NCBI RefSeq assembly: GCF_039544305.1 | Contig: NZ_BAABLK010000027.1 | Span: 62,001-126,000 of the forward strand | From: Paeniglutamicibacter antarcticus_C | Lineage (GTDB): Bacteria; Actinomycetota; Actinomycetes; Actinomycetales; Micrococcaceae | Reading direction: 5' to 3' | Length of the DNA stretch: 64,000 nucleotides | Part shown: piece after piece, positions 37,013 to 45,263 of the stretch | How positions within the stretch are numbered: the stretch's first letter is position 1 | How the letters are laid out: each line of letters starts with the position of its first letter | The notes under the pieces: model-generated | Told to the model about the DNA's origin: nothing | Database searches by the model: none | What the model saw: only the letters and a program-made list of their open reading frames with translations | Translations under genes and position numbers: made by a program

Positions 37013-38011
37013 ATGTACACCGTTGGAACATTGAGTCCTTTCCAATCCCCGATGGTGAAGCTGCAGCGCCTCTTCGAGAATCCCGGCCTCGAGGTCTTTG
37101 CCAAGCTTGACCTGCTCCAGCTTTCGGGCAGCACCAAGGAACGCACAGCCAACAGCCTCATTGAGGCGCTGCTGGCGTCGGGGCGCCTTGCGCCCGGCGG
37201 GATGATCGTGGAATCGACCTCCGGGAACCTGGGCATCGCACTGGCTCGCCAAACGGCTGTCCGCGGGATCGGGTTTGTTGCCGTTGTCGACGAGGCGGCG
37301 AACCGATCGGCGATCGAGGTCATGGGCGCCTACGGGGCAAGCATCGATATGGTGCCTACTCCGCCGGACGGCAACCGGTTGGCGGCCCGGCGGGAAAGGG
37401 TGCAACGGTTGCTGGTCGAGAACCCAGGAGCGGTGACAACCAACCAATACGGGTCCCCGGACAACCCCGATGCGCATTTCACCACCACGATGCCGGAAAT
37501 CATGGATGCCGTGGACGGACGGTTGGACATGTTGTTCGTGGCGACCAGCACCACCGGAACACTTCTGGGCTGCCAGCGATATCTGCGCCAACACCACAAA
37601 CAGACCAAGCTGGTGGCTGTGGATGCACTTGGGTCGGTGCTCTTCGGCGGTGAACCGGGGCTTCGGCGCTTCCCCGGGCTCGGCGCGGGAATCATCCCGG
37701 AGCTGGCGTTGCAGGCCGATCCCGACGTGGTGTGCCGGATCAAGGAAATCGACATGGTCCGCGGGTGCCGAAAGCTTGCCAAGCGCGAAGGGATACTGGC
37801 GGGTGCCTCGACGGGCGCTATTGTCGCGGCGATGGAGCAGCTGCTGCCGGGACTGGAAATGGGCTCGCGCATTGGATTCCTGGTCCATGACTCGGGCGTG
37901 CCCTACCTGCACACCGTGTACAACGATGACTGGGTGCGCGAGAACCTCGAAGCCGAAGCCGAAGCGGATTCAGGGACCACGACCCGGATGCAGGACACCA
38001 GTCCGAGATGA
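37013..38011 (+). CDS. PLP-dependent cysteine synthase family protein (SbnA-like)
   Basis: A 332-residue fold-II PLP enzyme. The PLP lysine lies in LSGSTKERTA (about residue 42), the Asn/Ser loop in ESTSGNLGIALA, and the phosphate loop in ATSTTGTLLG. Length and the opening SPMVKLQRLFENPGLEVFAKLD match SbnA-like proteins, which join O-phosphoserine and glutamate on the route to 2,3-diaminopropionate, as well as ordinary cysteine synthases; context favours the former. ATG 37013 has GAGGAG upstream. Its stop overlaps the next start by 4 bases. First gene of a three-gene operon. Confidence 0.82.
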   Translation: MYTVGTLSPFQSPMVKLQRLFENPGLEVFAKLDLLQLSGSTKERTANSLIEALLASGRLAPGGMIVESTSGNLGIALARQTAVRGIGFVAVVDEAANRSAIEVMGAYGASIDMVPTPPDGNRLAARRERVQRLLVENPGAVTTNQYGSPDNPDAHFTTTMPEIMDAVDGRLDMLFVATSTTGTLLGCQRYLRQHHKQTKLVAVDALGSVLFGGEPGLRRFPGLGAGIIPELALQADPDVVCRIKEIDMVRGCRKLAKREGILAGASTGAIVAAMEQLLPGLEMGSRIGFLVHDSGVPYLHTVYNDDWVRENLEAEAEADSGTTTRMQDTSPR

Positions 38012-39672
38012 GGCGCATAGCCTTCGTGGGGGCGGGACCCAAGGCACTGTTTGCCCTGCTTGAACTCCATGAGCGGTATCCGGCATCCTCGGCCGGGGAC
38101 CTGCGCGTCGAGGTATTCGACCCCTATCCGCCCGGTGCCGGCAGGGTCTGGCAGGCGGGCCAGCCTCCTGAACTGCGGCTCAATGTTTCAGCGCGCATCG
38201 TTGACGCCTCCGCGGCGTCCTTGCCCGGCTCCGAGTCCTTCGCCGACTGGTTGGCGCGGACGGAACCGCGGTATTCCACCGAGCAGTATCCGCCCCGGGC
38301 CGTGGTTGGTAGGTACCTGTCCGCGCAGTTCGGGCTTCTGGCGGAATCCGCCGGGTTCTCCCTGGTCCATGTTCCGGCCCGGGTCACGGATGTGGTGCGC
38401 ACCGGGGACCAATGGGAGGTCTCCAGCGATGCCGGGTCCGGGTACTACGACCAGGTGGTGCTGGCAACCGGTCATGGGCTGCCCGACGAAGGCTCGGGAA
38501 CACCCCGCGGCCCCGCGTGCAACAAGATCCCGTTGATCGCCCGGTACGCGTCGTTGGGAGAGGAGAAGCTCCCTGAGGGAAGTGATGTCCTCATCCGCGG
38601 TGCGGCCTTGACCGCCTACGATGCGGTGCTGCTCTTGACCGAGGGTCGCGACGGCCGGTGGAAAGAGCTCGAGGGTGCGGGGGGTCCGTGGCTGGAATAT
38701 GTTCCTTCCGGCAGGGAACCAGCAAGGATCACCATGGCCTCACGGAGCACCTTGCCCATGGACCCCAAGCCGGGGCAGGTGCCCGCATGGATCGGCACGT
38801 GCCTCGAAGAGTACCGCGGAGAGGTCCGGCAATGGGGCAGGGATCTGGCGGCTCGCCCGTCGGGGCCCGGAGCCGGTTACGCCGGGCTGTGGCGGATCCT
38901 GCTGGCTTGTGCCGGTGAATGCGCGAGGATGTGCGGTGCTCCAACCACGCCACTTGGGTTCTGGCGCACCGCCCTTACCGGGCGTGGGACCCACGGCCCC
39001 GACACCGGATCGAGCGCCGAACACATCCGCCGGAGCATCGAAGTGAACCGGGGCAACGCGGTGCCGGGTACGGAATGGCTGTGGGCACGGGTGTGGTCCG
39101 GCCTGTACCCCGAGATGGTCCAGGCGGTCTCCCGGGTGTATTGGAAGCCAGCGGCGTGCCGTGAATTCGGGCGCGTGTCCAAGTCGCTTGAGCGTCTGGC
39201 CTTCGGTCCTCCCGAACGCACGGCGCTGAAGCTGCTGGCGCTCTTCGATAACGGACTGCTTCAACAGGGCCCGTTCCCTGCGATGCTTCCGGCGGACACG
39301 ATCCTTGTTGATGCGGTGACACCTCCGTCGGGAGTCTTGGCCGCCCCGGCGCCGGCCGGCCGGCCCATGTCCTCGCTCATGGCAGGCCTTCTGTCCGCCG
39401 GCGAGGTCATGGTGCGCGAGGCCGAACGCGGACTGCTGACGGATCCAGACGGGAGCTGCATCGATGAAGGCGGCAACCGCAACGAATCCCTGTGGGCGCT
39501 GGGACGGCCCACCGAAGGACCCACACTGGGCCACGACACCTTGAACCGGGCGTTGCATGACGAGCCCCGCCTCTGGGCCCAACGCATCGCCGCCTTCTGC
39601 ATGCCCAACACCTTGGAGAGAGAACATGAATCCCCTGATGCACGGCAATCCACCGCTCACCGCACGCCTTGA
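38008..39672 (+). CDS. FAD/NAD(P)-binding protein
   Basis: A 554-residue flavoprotein-like protein of the NAD_binding_9 / COG4529 type. The N-terminal dinucleotide motif FVGAGPKALFALLEL is followed by VEVFDPYPPGAGRVW and RLNVSA; a second region VVLATGHGLPDEG is the usual ATG motif of this fold. The C-terminal half is less typical. The role is presumably oxidation or hydroxylation of a pathway intermediate; it could replace the SbnB dehydrogenase step, which is inference. It overlaps the preceding gene by 4 bases and the following gene by 47, indicating obligate co-expression. Confidence 0.78.
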   Translation: MRRIAFVGAGPKALFALLELHERYPASSAGDLRVEVFDPYPPGAGRVWQAGQPPELRLNVSARIVDASAASLPGSESFADWLARTEPRYSTEQYPPRAVVGRYLSAQFGLLAESAGFSLVHVPARVTDVVRTGDQWEVSSDAGSGYYDQVVLATGHGLPDEGSGTPRGPACNKIPLIARYASLGEEKLPEGSDVLIRGAALTAYDAVLLLTEGRDGRWKELEGAGGPWLEYVPSGREPARITMASRSTLPMDPKPGQVPAWIGTCLEEYRGEVRQWGRDLAARPSGPGAGYAGLWRILLACAGECARMCGAPTTPLGFWRTALTGRGTHGPDTGSSAEHIRRSIEVNRGNAVPGTEWLWARVWSGLYPEMVQAVSRVYWKPAACREFGRVSKSLERLAFGPPERTALKLLALFDNGLLQQGPFPAMLPADTILVDAVTPPSGVLAAPAPAGRPMSSLMAGLLSAGEVMVREAERGLLTDPDGSCIDEGGNRNESLWALGRPTEGPTLGHDTLNRALHDEPRLWAQRIAAFCMPNTLEREHESPDARQSTAHRTP

Positions 39673-41038
39673 ACCCTGGATGGAGCGGCTGCTGGCCGAT
39701 ACCGTTGCCTGCGGCGAGCTTGTGGAGCGCTTTGGTTCCCCGGTGAACCTCCACGACTTCTCCGCGTTGGGACGCAATGCCCAGGAGCTGCGCACGGCAG
39801 CTGCCAAGCACTCGGTGGCTCTCCAGGTGTACCTGGCGCGCAAGGCCAACAAGACAATCGGCGCCATCGATGCCGCGGTGAGAGCCGATTGCGGGCTGGA
39901 CGTGGCCAGCTTGAACGAACTGGACCAATGCCTGCGCCGCGGCGTTGACCCCGGGCGGATCATCGTTACCGCGGCCGTCAAGTCCGCTGCGCTGCTGCGC
40001 CTGGCGCTGGAGAACCAGGTTGTGGTGTCGTTGGACAACCTCGACGAGGCAGCGGACCTGCTGGAAATGGCCGGTGCGGCCGGGCTGAAACCATGCGTCG
40101 CGCTGCGCCTTGCCTCGGGTAACCCCGGGCTGCCACCCACGCGCTTCGGCCTGCGGGCCGCGGCTTGGCTTGAGTTCCTGGGCGGACTGGCGGAACCGGC
40201 GGGGCTGGAAGTTGCCGGGATCCACTTCCACCTCAACGGCTACAGCGCGCAAGGCCGGGCACTCATCCTGGCCGAGTCTGTTCGGCTAGTTGATGCCTTG
40301 ACGGGGATTGGGCAGTCGCCGGGTTTCATTGACATGGGCGGCGGCATCCCGATGTCCTACCTCGATGATGCCGGGCAATGGGAACACTTCTGGGAGGCGC
40401 TCGCCGGGCAACCTGTCGGCAGCGAGGAAATCACCTGGAAGTCCGATTCGCTGGGGGCCACCGGGCCCGGGCCAAGCAAGGATGTCTATCCTTACCACCA
40501 GCGCCCGGTTGGTGGCCAATGGCTCGAAACTATCCTTGGCGCACGCCCTGACAAGGCCCAAGGCAGCATCGCCGAGCAGCTGGCGGCACGGAACCTGCAA
40601 CTGCGCTGCGAACCGGGGCGTTCGCTGCTCGACGGGTGCGGGCTGAGCCTGGCCAAGGTCGCCTTCGTGAAGGAACGCAGCGACGGGGTGCCGCTGGCGG
40701 GCCTGCACATGAACAGGACCCAGTGCCGGTCCACCTCCGCCGATTTCCTGCTTGACCCGATCCTCATCCAGGGTGCCGAACCCCGGACCCCGCGGACGCC
40801 TTTTCGCGGGTTCCTGGTTGGCGCCTACTGCATCGAGGAGGAGCTGATCTTGCGCCGCAGGTTCGATTTCCCGTACGGTGCGGCACCGGGTGACCTCGTC
40901 GCGTTTCCCAACACGGCGGGTTACCTCATGCACATCGTGGAGAGCGCCTCGCACCAATTGCCGCTGGCGGCCAACGCGCTGTGGGACGGGCGCAACTGGG
41001 TGCCCGATGAGATCGGGGAACACGAGCTGCGTCCCTGA
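39626..41038 (+). CDS. Fold-III PLP decarboxylase, Y4yA-like
   Basis: A 470-residue alanine-racemase-fold decarboxylase related to diaminopimelate decarboxylase, siderophore enzyme SbnH and rhizobial Y4yA. The PLP lysine is in LARKANKTIGAID (about residue 76), the substrate-face motif FHLNGYSAQGRA, the glycine-rich IDMGGGIPMSYLDD, and the C-terminal domain with CEPGRSLLDGCG. It should decarboxylate an amino-acid-like substrate carrying a D-configured or masked carboxylate. ATG 39626 has GAGAGA upstream and lies inside the previous gene. Ends 39 bases before the convergent decarboxylase gene. Confidence 0.8.
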   Translation: MNPLMHGNPPLTARLEPWMERLLADTVACGELVERFGSPVNLHDFSALGRNAQELRTAAAKHSVALQVYLARKANKTIGAIDAAVRADCGLDVASLNELDQCLRRGVDPGRIIVTAAVKSAALLRLALENQVVVSLDNLDEAADLLEMAGAAGLKPCVALRLASGNPGLPPTRFGLRAAAWLEFLGGLAEPAGLEVAGIHFHLNGYSAQGRALILAESVRLVDALTGIGQSPGFIDMGGGIPMSYLDDAGQWEHFWEALAGQPVGSEEITWKSDSLGATGPGPSKDVYPYHQRPVGGQWLETILGARPDKAQGSIAEQLAARNLQLRCEPGRSLLDGCGLSLAKVAFVKERSDGVPLAGLHMNRTQCRSTSADFLLDPILIQGAEPRTPRTPFRGFLVGAYCIEEELILRRRFDFPYGAAPGDLVAFPNTAGYLMHIVESASHQLPLAANALWDGRNWVPDEIGEHELRP

Positions 41039-41077
41039 GCCGGACGGTATCGACTCGGTGTTTCGGGGTGCCCCGGT

Positions 41078-43813
41078 CTAGTGATCCGGGGCCGTGTTGA
41101 GGATGCGGTATCCCAGGTTTGGGTCAAAACCGTGGATCTCGCGGGTGTCCAGCGCCGCCATGAAATCCAGGATCTCCTTGGTGAAGACCTGCCCGGGGAC
41201 CAGCACCGGGAAGCCCGGCGGGTAGGGCGTGACGAACCCGGCGGAGACCACCTCGTTCCCGGCTGCCACCCGCTTGGCCAGCTCGTTCGGCATCAGGTAG
41301 TCGCAGTTGCTCGTCTTGTACGAGGTGAAATACGCGCCGCGGATGTCCCCGTCGACGGTGTCGTCGTCGTTTTTGAAACGCTGGGCGAAACTGCTGAAGT
41401 CCGGCATTGGCGGGGGAGTGCCAACAAGTCCCGACACCGTGCGTTGGTGAGCCTGCAGGGCGCGCGGGCCCATGTCCTCGCGCTTGCGCTCGAAGTGCTC
41501 GGCCAGCTTGACCAGCACGTCGATGAGGTAGGCGACGGCGCTGCGCGAGGTGCCGATGTTGGTCATGAACAGCACGGTGTTCCGGCTGGTCTTGTTGACC
41601 TGGATGCCGTGCAAGTCCATCAGGTACTTGTGCTTGAAGGTGTCCCCGTCCACGCCCGTCTGGCCGATGTGCAAGGTCAGCCGGCTGGGGTCGACAACGA
41701 ATTCGTCGGTGCTCCAGGCCTCGTCCATGGCCGAGAGCCCGTCACGCAACGGCATCGGCCTGGTGGTTTCGCGAAACTGGGCCGGGATGAGCTCGTGGGT
41801 GTCCAAGACGTGGAAGTACTTCTTGAGCAACCGGTGCCGACCGATGGCTTGGGCCACCGAAAGGGCAAGGTAGGCCTGGCGCTGGACGAGCTCGTAGCCC
41901 TCCAGCTCCGCCTGGCGCCGTCCGATGTCCAGCGAGGCCAGGATCTGGTAGTTGGGGGAGGTCGAGGTGTGGGTCATGTAGGCCTCGCGGAAGGATTCCC
42001 CGTTGTGGTGGGCAAAGTCCTGGTCGTGTATGTGGATCATCGATCCCTGGCGCAGTGCGGTAAGGGTCTTGTGCGTGGACTGCGTGGCATAGACGCGCAG
42101 CCGGACGATGTCGGGGTCCGGCAACAGGCGGGTAGCGAGCCAGGTGGCGTCATCAACAGGCTGGCCGGTCTTCGTATCGAAGAGCGTGGCGCGTTGCTTG
42201 CGCACGCGTGCCAGGTAGGCGGGGTCCTTGAACTTGATCGTCAAAGCGGTGGCAGCCGCCATTGCCGTGCGTTGGCGGTAGATGTGGTGGAAGCGCGCAA
42301 AGGCGAACCATGCCTCGTCCCAGAGGAAGACAAGGTCCGGCTTGATGGCCAGGCACTCCTCCATCACGCGTTCGACGTCGTAGACGATCCCGTCGAAGGT
42401 GCAGTTGGTCAATGTGATCATCTTGACCTCGTCAAGCCGCCCGGCTCGACGGTAGTCCAGCAGCATTGACTTGATGGTCTTCAGGGACACTGCACCGTAG
42501 AAGGAGAACTCATCCAGCGGGTAGGCCTCCATGTAGGCGACCCGTGCCCCGGCGAGCATCAGGGCGTAGTGGTGGGATTTGTGGCAATTGCGGTCAACCA
42601 GGACCACGTCGCCGGGGGCCAGGATGGACTGGTGCACGATCTTGTTGGCAGTGGAAGTGCCGTTGGTGACGAAATAGGACCGCCGGGCACCGAAGGCACG
42701 GGCGGCCAGCTCCTGGGCTTCCCTGATGGAACCGATGGGCTCCAGCAGGGAATCGAGCCCGCCGGATGTCGCGGAGGTTTCGGCGTGGAGCAGGTTCATG
42801 CCGTAGAACTCGCCCATGTCGGTGATCCAGCGGGAACTCGATACGGACCCGCCGCGGGAAATCGGAAGTGCATGGAACACCGCGGCTGGTTTGCGGCTGT
42901 GCTGCTGCACGGCATCGAAGAACGGGGTTTCGAAGCGGTCGGAGAGTCCCTTGAGCAGCGAGAGGTGCAGCTCCATGGACTCCTGACGGCGGAAGAGCCT
43001 GGCAAACCGCCTCTCGACCAAGGTGGCCAGTTCTTCGATGGAAACATCAGCCACCAGGTAGAGATCCAGTTCCGGGCGCAGGGACTTGAGCTTGTCAGCC
43101 AGGTGGAGGATGCGCCGCTTGGGCGTATAGGTGCCGATGTCCGGTGCGATGTGGGAATCAAGGAACGTGCGCAGATCCGTTCCCAGGGTGTGCGCGGCGG
43201 GTACCGTGAACCCGGGGCGCAGGATGCATGCCTGGATCGTGGGGTTCAGCAGCACAGCGACCATTGCGTCCTCGAAGCTGGGCACGACGTTGACGTCGTA
43301 GACAAATTCGTCGGTGTGCCGTCGCTGGCGCCTCATCTCGGCGATGAATTCCTCGCGTACCGTCTCGGAGACGTCATCGATGACCAGGACCTCGAAGCGG
43401 GACCGCGGATCGTTCACGATGCTGTGCGAAGACTGGGGGTCATCGCTGTGATAGCCATGCTCGGTGGCTTGCTGACCGCTTTCGCTGAGGTCCGCAGCGA
43501 AGTGGGCGAATCCGCGGGTGACCGGTTCGATCATGGCAAGGGCAGCTGCGTATCCGGAATTCTCGAATTCCCGGCGCAGGCCGCGCACGTGGGCTTCTCC
43601 CGGCACGGCCCAATAGGCTTCGATGGATTCAAGGATGCCCAGCTGGCGGCCGACCTCGGTGCGCAGGCCCTTCCGGTCCAGATCCACATCCAGGGCGCAG
43701 GAAAGCTGCTTTGCTGCAAAGCCGAGGTATTCCCATGCGTCGGTGCGCAGCCTCCACACATTGCTGGGCGTCGAGTGACTGGCGTCGTTGAACGCCGTGG
43801 TGGGGGTCTTCAT
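41078..43813 (-). CDS. Orn/Lys/Arg decarboxylase (fold-I PLP)
   Basis: A 911-residue biodegradative-type basic amino acid decarboxylase. Domain order: N-terminal extension, receiver-like wing domain (about 120-290), the AAT-fold PLP domain with the lysine in YATQSTHKTLTAL (about residue 570) and LVDRNCHKSHHYAL, and the C-terminal domain with SKT-type FVTPYPPGFPVLVPGQ. Longer than typical E. coli enzymes (711-756 residues) because of about 110 extra N-terminal residues. ATG 43813 has AAGGAC upstream; an in-frame ATG at 43921 overlaps the preceding gene. Third gene of the ATP-grasp, hydrolase, decarboxylase operon. It would make a diamine or agmatine from Orn, Lys or Arg. Confidence 0.85.
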   Translation of the reverse strand: MKTPTTAFNDASHSTPSNVWRLRTDAWEYLGFAAKQLSCALDVDLDRKGLRTEVGRQLGILESIEAYWAVPGEAHVRGLRREFENSGYAAALAMIEPVTRGFAHFAADLSESGQQATEHGYHSDDPQSSHSIVNDPRSRFEVLVIDDVSETVREEFIAEMRRQRRHTDEFVYDVNVVPSFEDAMVAVLLNPTIQACILRPGFTVPAAHTLGTDLRTFLDSHIAPDIGTYTPKRRILHLADKLKSLRPELDLYLVADVSIEELATLVERRFARLFRRQESMELHLSLLKGLSDRFETPFFDAVQQHSRKPAAVFHALPISRGGSVSSSRWITDMGEFYGMNLLHAETSATSGGLDSLLEPIGSIREAQELAARAFGARRSYFVTNGTSTANKIVHQSILAPGDVVLVDRNCHKSHHYALMLAGARVAYMEAYPLDEFSFYGAVSLKTIKSMLLDYRRAGRLDEVKMITLTNCTFDGIVYDVERVMEECLAIKPDLVFLWDEAWFAFARFHHIYRQRTAMAAATALTIKFKDPAYLARVRKQRATLFDTKTGQPVDDATWLATRLLPDPDIVRLRVYATQSTHKTLTALRQGSMIHIHDQDFAHHNGESFREAYMTHTSTSPNYQILASLDIGRRQAELEGYELVQRQAYLALSVAQAIGRHRLLKKYFHVLDTHELIPAQFRETTRPMPLRDGLSAMDEAWSTDEFVVDPSRLTLHIGQTGVDGDTFKHKYLMDLHGIQVNKTSRNTVLFMTNIGTSRSAVAYLIDVLVKLAEHFERKREDMGPRALQAHQRTVSGLVGTPPPMPDFSSFAQRFKNDDDTVDGDIRGAYFTSYKTSNCDYLMPNELAKRVAAGNEVVSAGFVTPYPPGFPVLVPGQVFTKEILDFMAALDTREIHGFDPNLGYRILNTAPDH

Positions 43814-43895
43814 ATCGCCGTCCTTCGTAGGTGGCGCGGGCGCGTTGAACCCGCGAGCCGGGAAAAGGTGTGAATCGCCATGGCAGGACAACCGG

Positions 43896-45209
43896 TCATG
43901 ACATGGTCCGGACCATCGCATCGAAGGCCCGCAGCGTGCCGAAGAGCTTTGCGGCGTCCTGCGGCAACGGCCAGCTGGAAAGCTTCACGCCCACCACCTG
44001 CGCGGGCCGGTTGATGTAGATCATCTGCCCGTGGATCCCCAGGCACAGAACCACGTCGTTGCCCTCGTAGGGGAACCACATCTGGTTCCGGTACATCCCG
44101 CCGGGCATCCGGTTGTCCCCGGGGCTTGCGGCGAAGGCGGCACGGGAGTCCGGCGCTCCGGCCAGTGTCTGCTCGATCCATGCGGGGGAGAGGACCCGCT
44201 CTCCGGTCAGCGAGGTGCCGTCACCGAGGAAGAGCGAACCGAAGCGTGCCATGTCGCGCATCGTTGCGTTGATCCCGCCATCGAACATCCCGGTGCCGTA
44301 CTGGTCGACCCCGATGACTGCGTCGGCCTCGGCACCGAGCTTTGACCACAAGAGGTGGGACATTAAGGTGGGCATGGTGGCCCCCGCTGCTGCCTCGCAG
44401 ATCCAGCCCAGCATGTCGGTCTCGCAAGAACGGTATTCGAAGACCCCGCTGTGGGCGCTTTTTTGCGCCAGCGTCATCAAGAAGGGATACATGCCGGTGG
44501 GCCCGGAGGTCGCCGCCGGCGCCCATCCGATGGCTTCCTCAAGCATCCTTACCTCGGCACGGGGGTCGAGGTAGTCCTCGGAGAACGCGATGCCCGAGCG
44601 CATGTCAAGCAGATCGCGAACCGAGGCCCCTCCGTAGCCGGTGTCCGCCAACGCGGGGATGTAGGCGGTGAGCGGGGCCGAGGGATCGAGTATCCCCGCA
44701 TCGAACATGGCCCCGCAGACGGCTCCGACCAGCGACTTGCTCACGGACATCAACAGGTGCGAGGACGCGGGGGACATTCCCTCGAAGTACTGCTCGGCGA
44801 GCACCTGGCCACGGTGCATCAGCATCCAGCCGTCGGTGTCCGTGGATGCCATGATCGATCCCACGTTGGTCGGTGGATCGTGGAGGGAACCCGAGGGCAC
44901 CATGACGCTGTCCAGATCCGTGGGGGTCGAGGGCAGCACCGCCGTTGGTCCGACCCCGCGCCAGATCGCCGCGGTGGGAAGGAAATCGGCGATGTGCTGG
45001 AAGGACCAGCGCAGGTTCTCGGGCAGTTGCCAGTTCTTCGTATCAACTGACGGCGTGCCCGCCGGGAAGATCCCGGCAACCGGGGGTATGCCCGTCGGGG
45101 GCATGTCCCCGGCCGCCGGGATACCCATGGCCGGCACGTCCATGGCGGGGGCCCCGACTGCTGGCAGATCCACGGCCGGTGGCGTGCAACCTACGTTTGC
45201 GATGTCCAC
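43896..45209 (-). CDS. Serine hydrolase of the beta-lactamase / class C family
   Basis: A 437-residue protein. The N-terminal 50 residues are a Pro/Ala/Met-rich repeat (PAVDLPAVGAPAMDVPAMGIPA in part). The catalytic domain follows: S-x-x-K in LMSVSKSLVGA, Y-x-S in FEYRSCETDMLGW, and the C-terminal GIHGQ in place of the H/K-T-G. There is no signal peptide, so unlike beta-lactamases it is likely cytoplasmic and may be an esterase, amidase or transacylase. GTG 45209 is chosen because AAAGGA lies 6 bases upstream; ATG 45215 would sit directly on that site. It lies 54 bases after the ATP-grasp gene. Confidence 0.8.
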   Translation of the reverse strand: MDIANVGCTPPAVDLPAVGAPAMDVPAMGIPAAGDMPPTGIPPVAGIFPAGTPSVDTKNWQLPENLRWSFQHIADFLPTAAIWRGVGPTAVLPSTPTDLDSVMVPSGSLHDPPTNVGSIMASTDTDGWMLMHRGQVLAEQYFEGMSPASSHLLMSVSKSLVGAVCGAMFDAGILDPSAPLTAYIPALADTGYGGASVRDLLDMRSGIAFSEDYLDPRAEVRMLEEAIGWAPAATSGPTGMYPFLMTLAQKSAHSGVFEYRSCETDMLGWICEAAAGATMPTLMSHLLWSKLGAEADAVIGVDQYGTGMFDGGINATMRDMARFGSLFLGDGTSLTGERVLSPAWIEQTLAGAPDSRAAFAASPGDNRMPGGMYRNQMWFPYEGNDVVLCLGIHGQMIYINRPAQVVGVKLSSWPLPQDAAKLFGTLRAFDAMVRTMS

Positions 45210-45263
45210 GATCATTCCTTTCAATTGCCGCACAAAGACATGCGGCGTGTTCCTATCGGGACA

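Noticed and set aside
38740..40236. Long minus-strand open frame (about 498 codons) opposite the FAD protein and Y4yA-like genes
   Set aside because: It is antisense to two well-supported genes; its translation lacks family motifs and is rich in Arg/Gly/His as expected for a high-GC shadow frame.
41081..42469. Plus-strand open frame of about 462 codons opposite the Orn/Lys/Arg decarboxylase
   Set aside because: Val/Gly-rich antisense frame with no ribosome binding site or motifs; the decarboxylase is clear.
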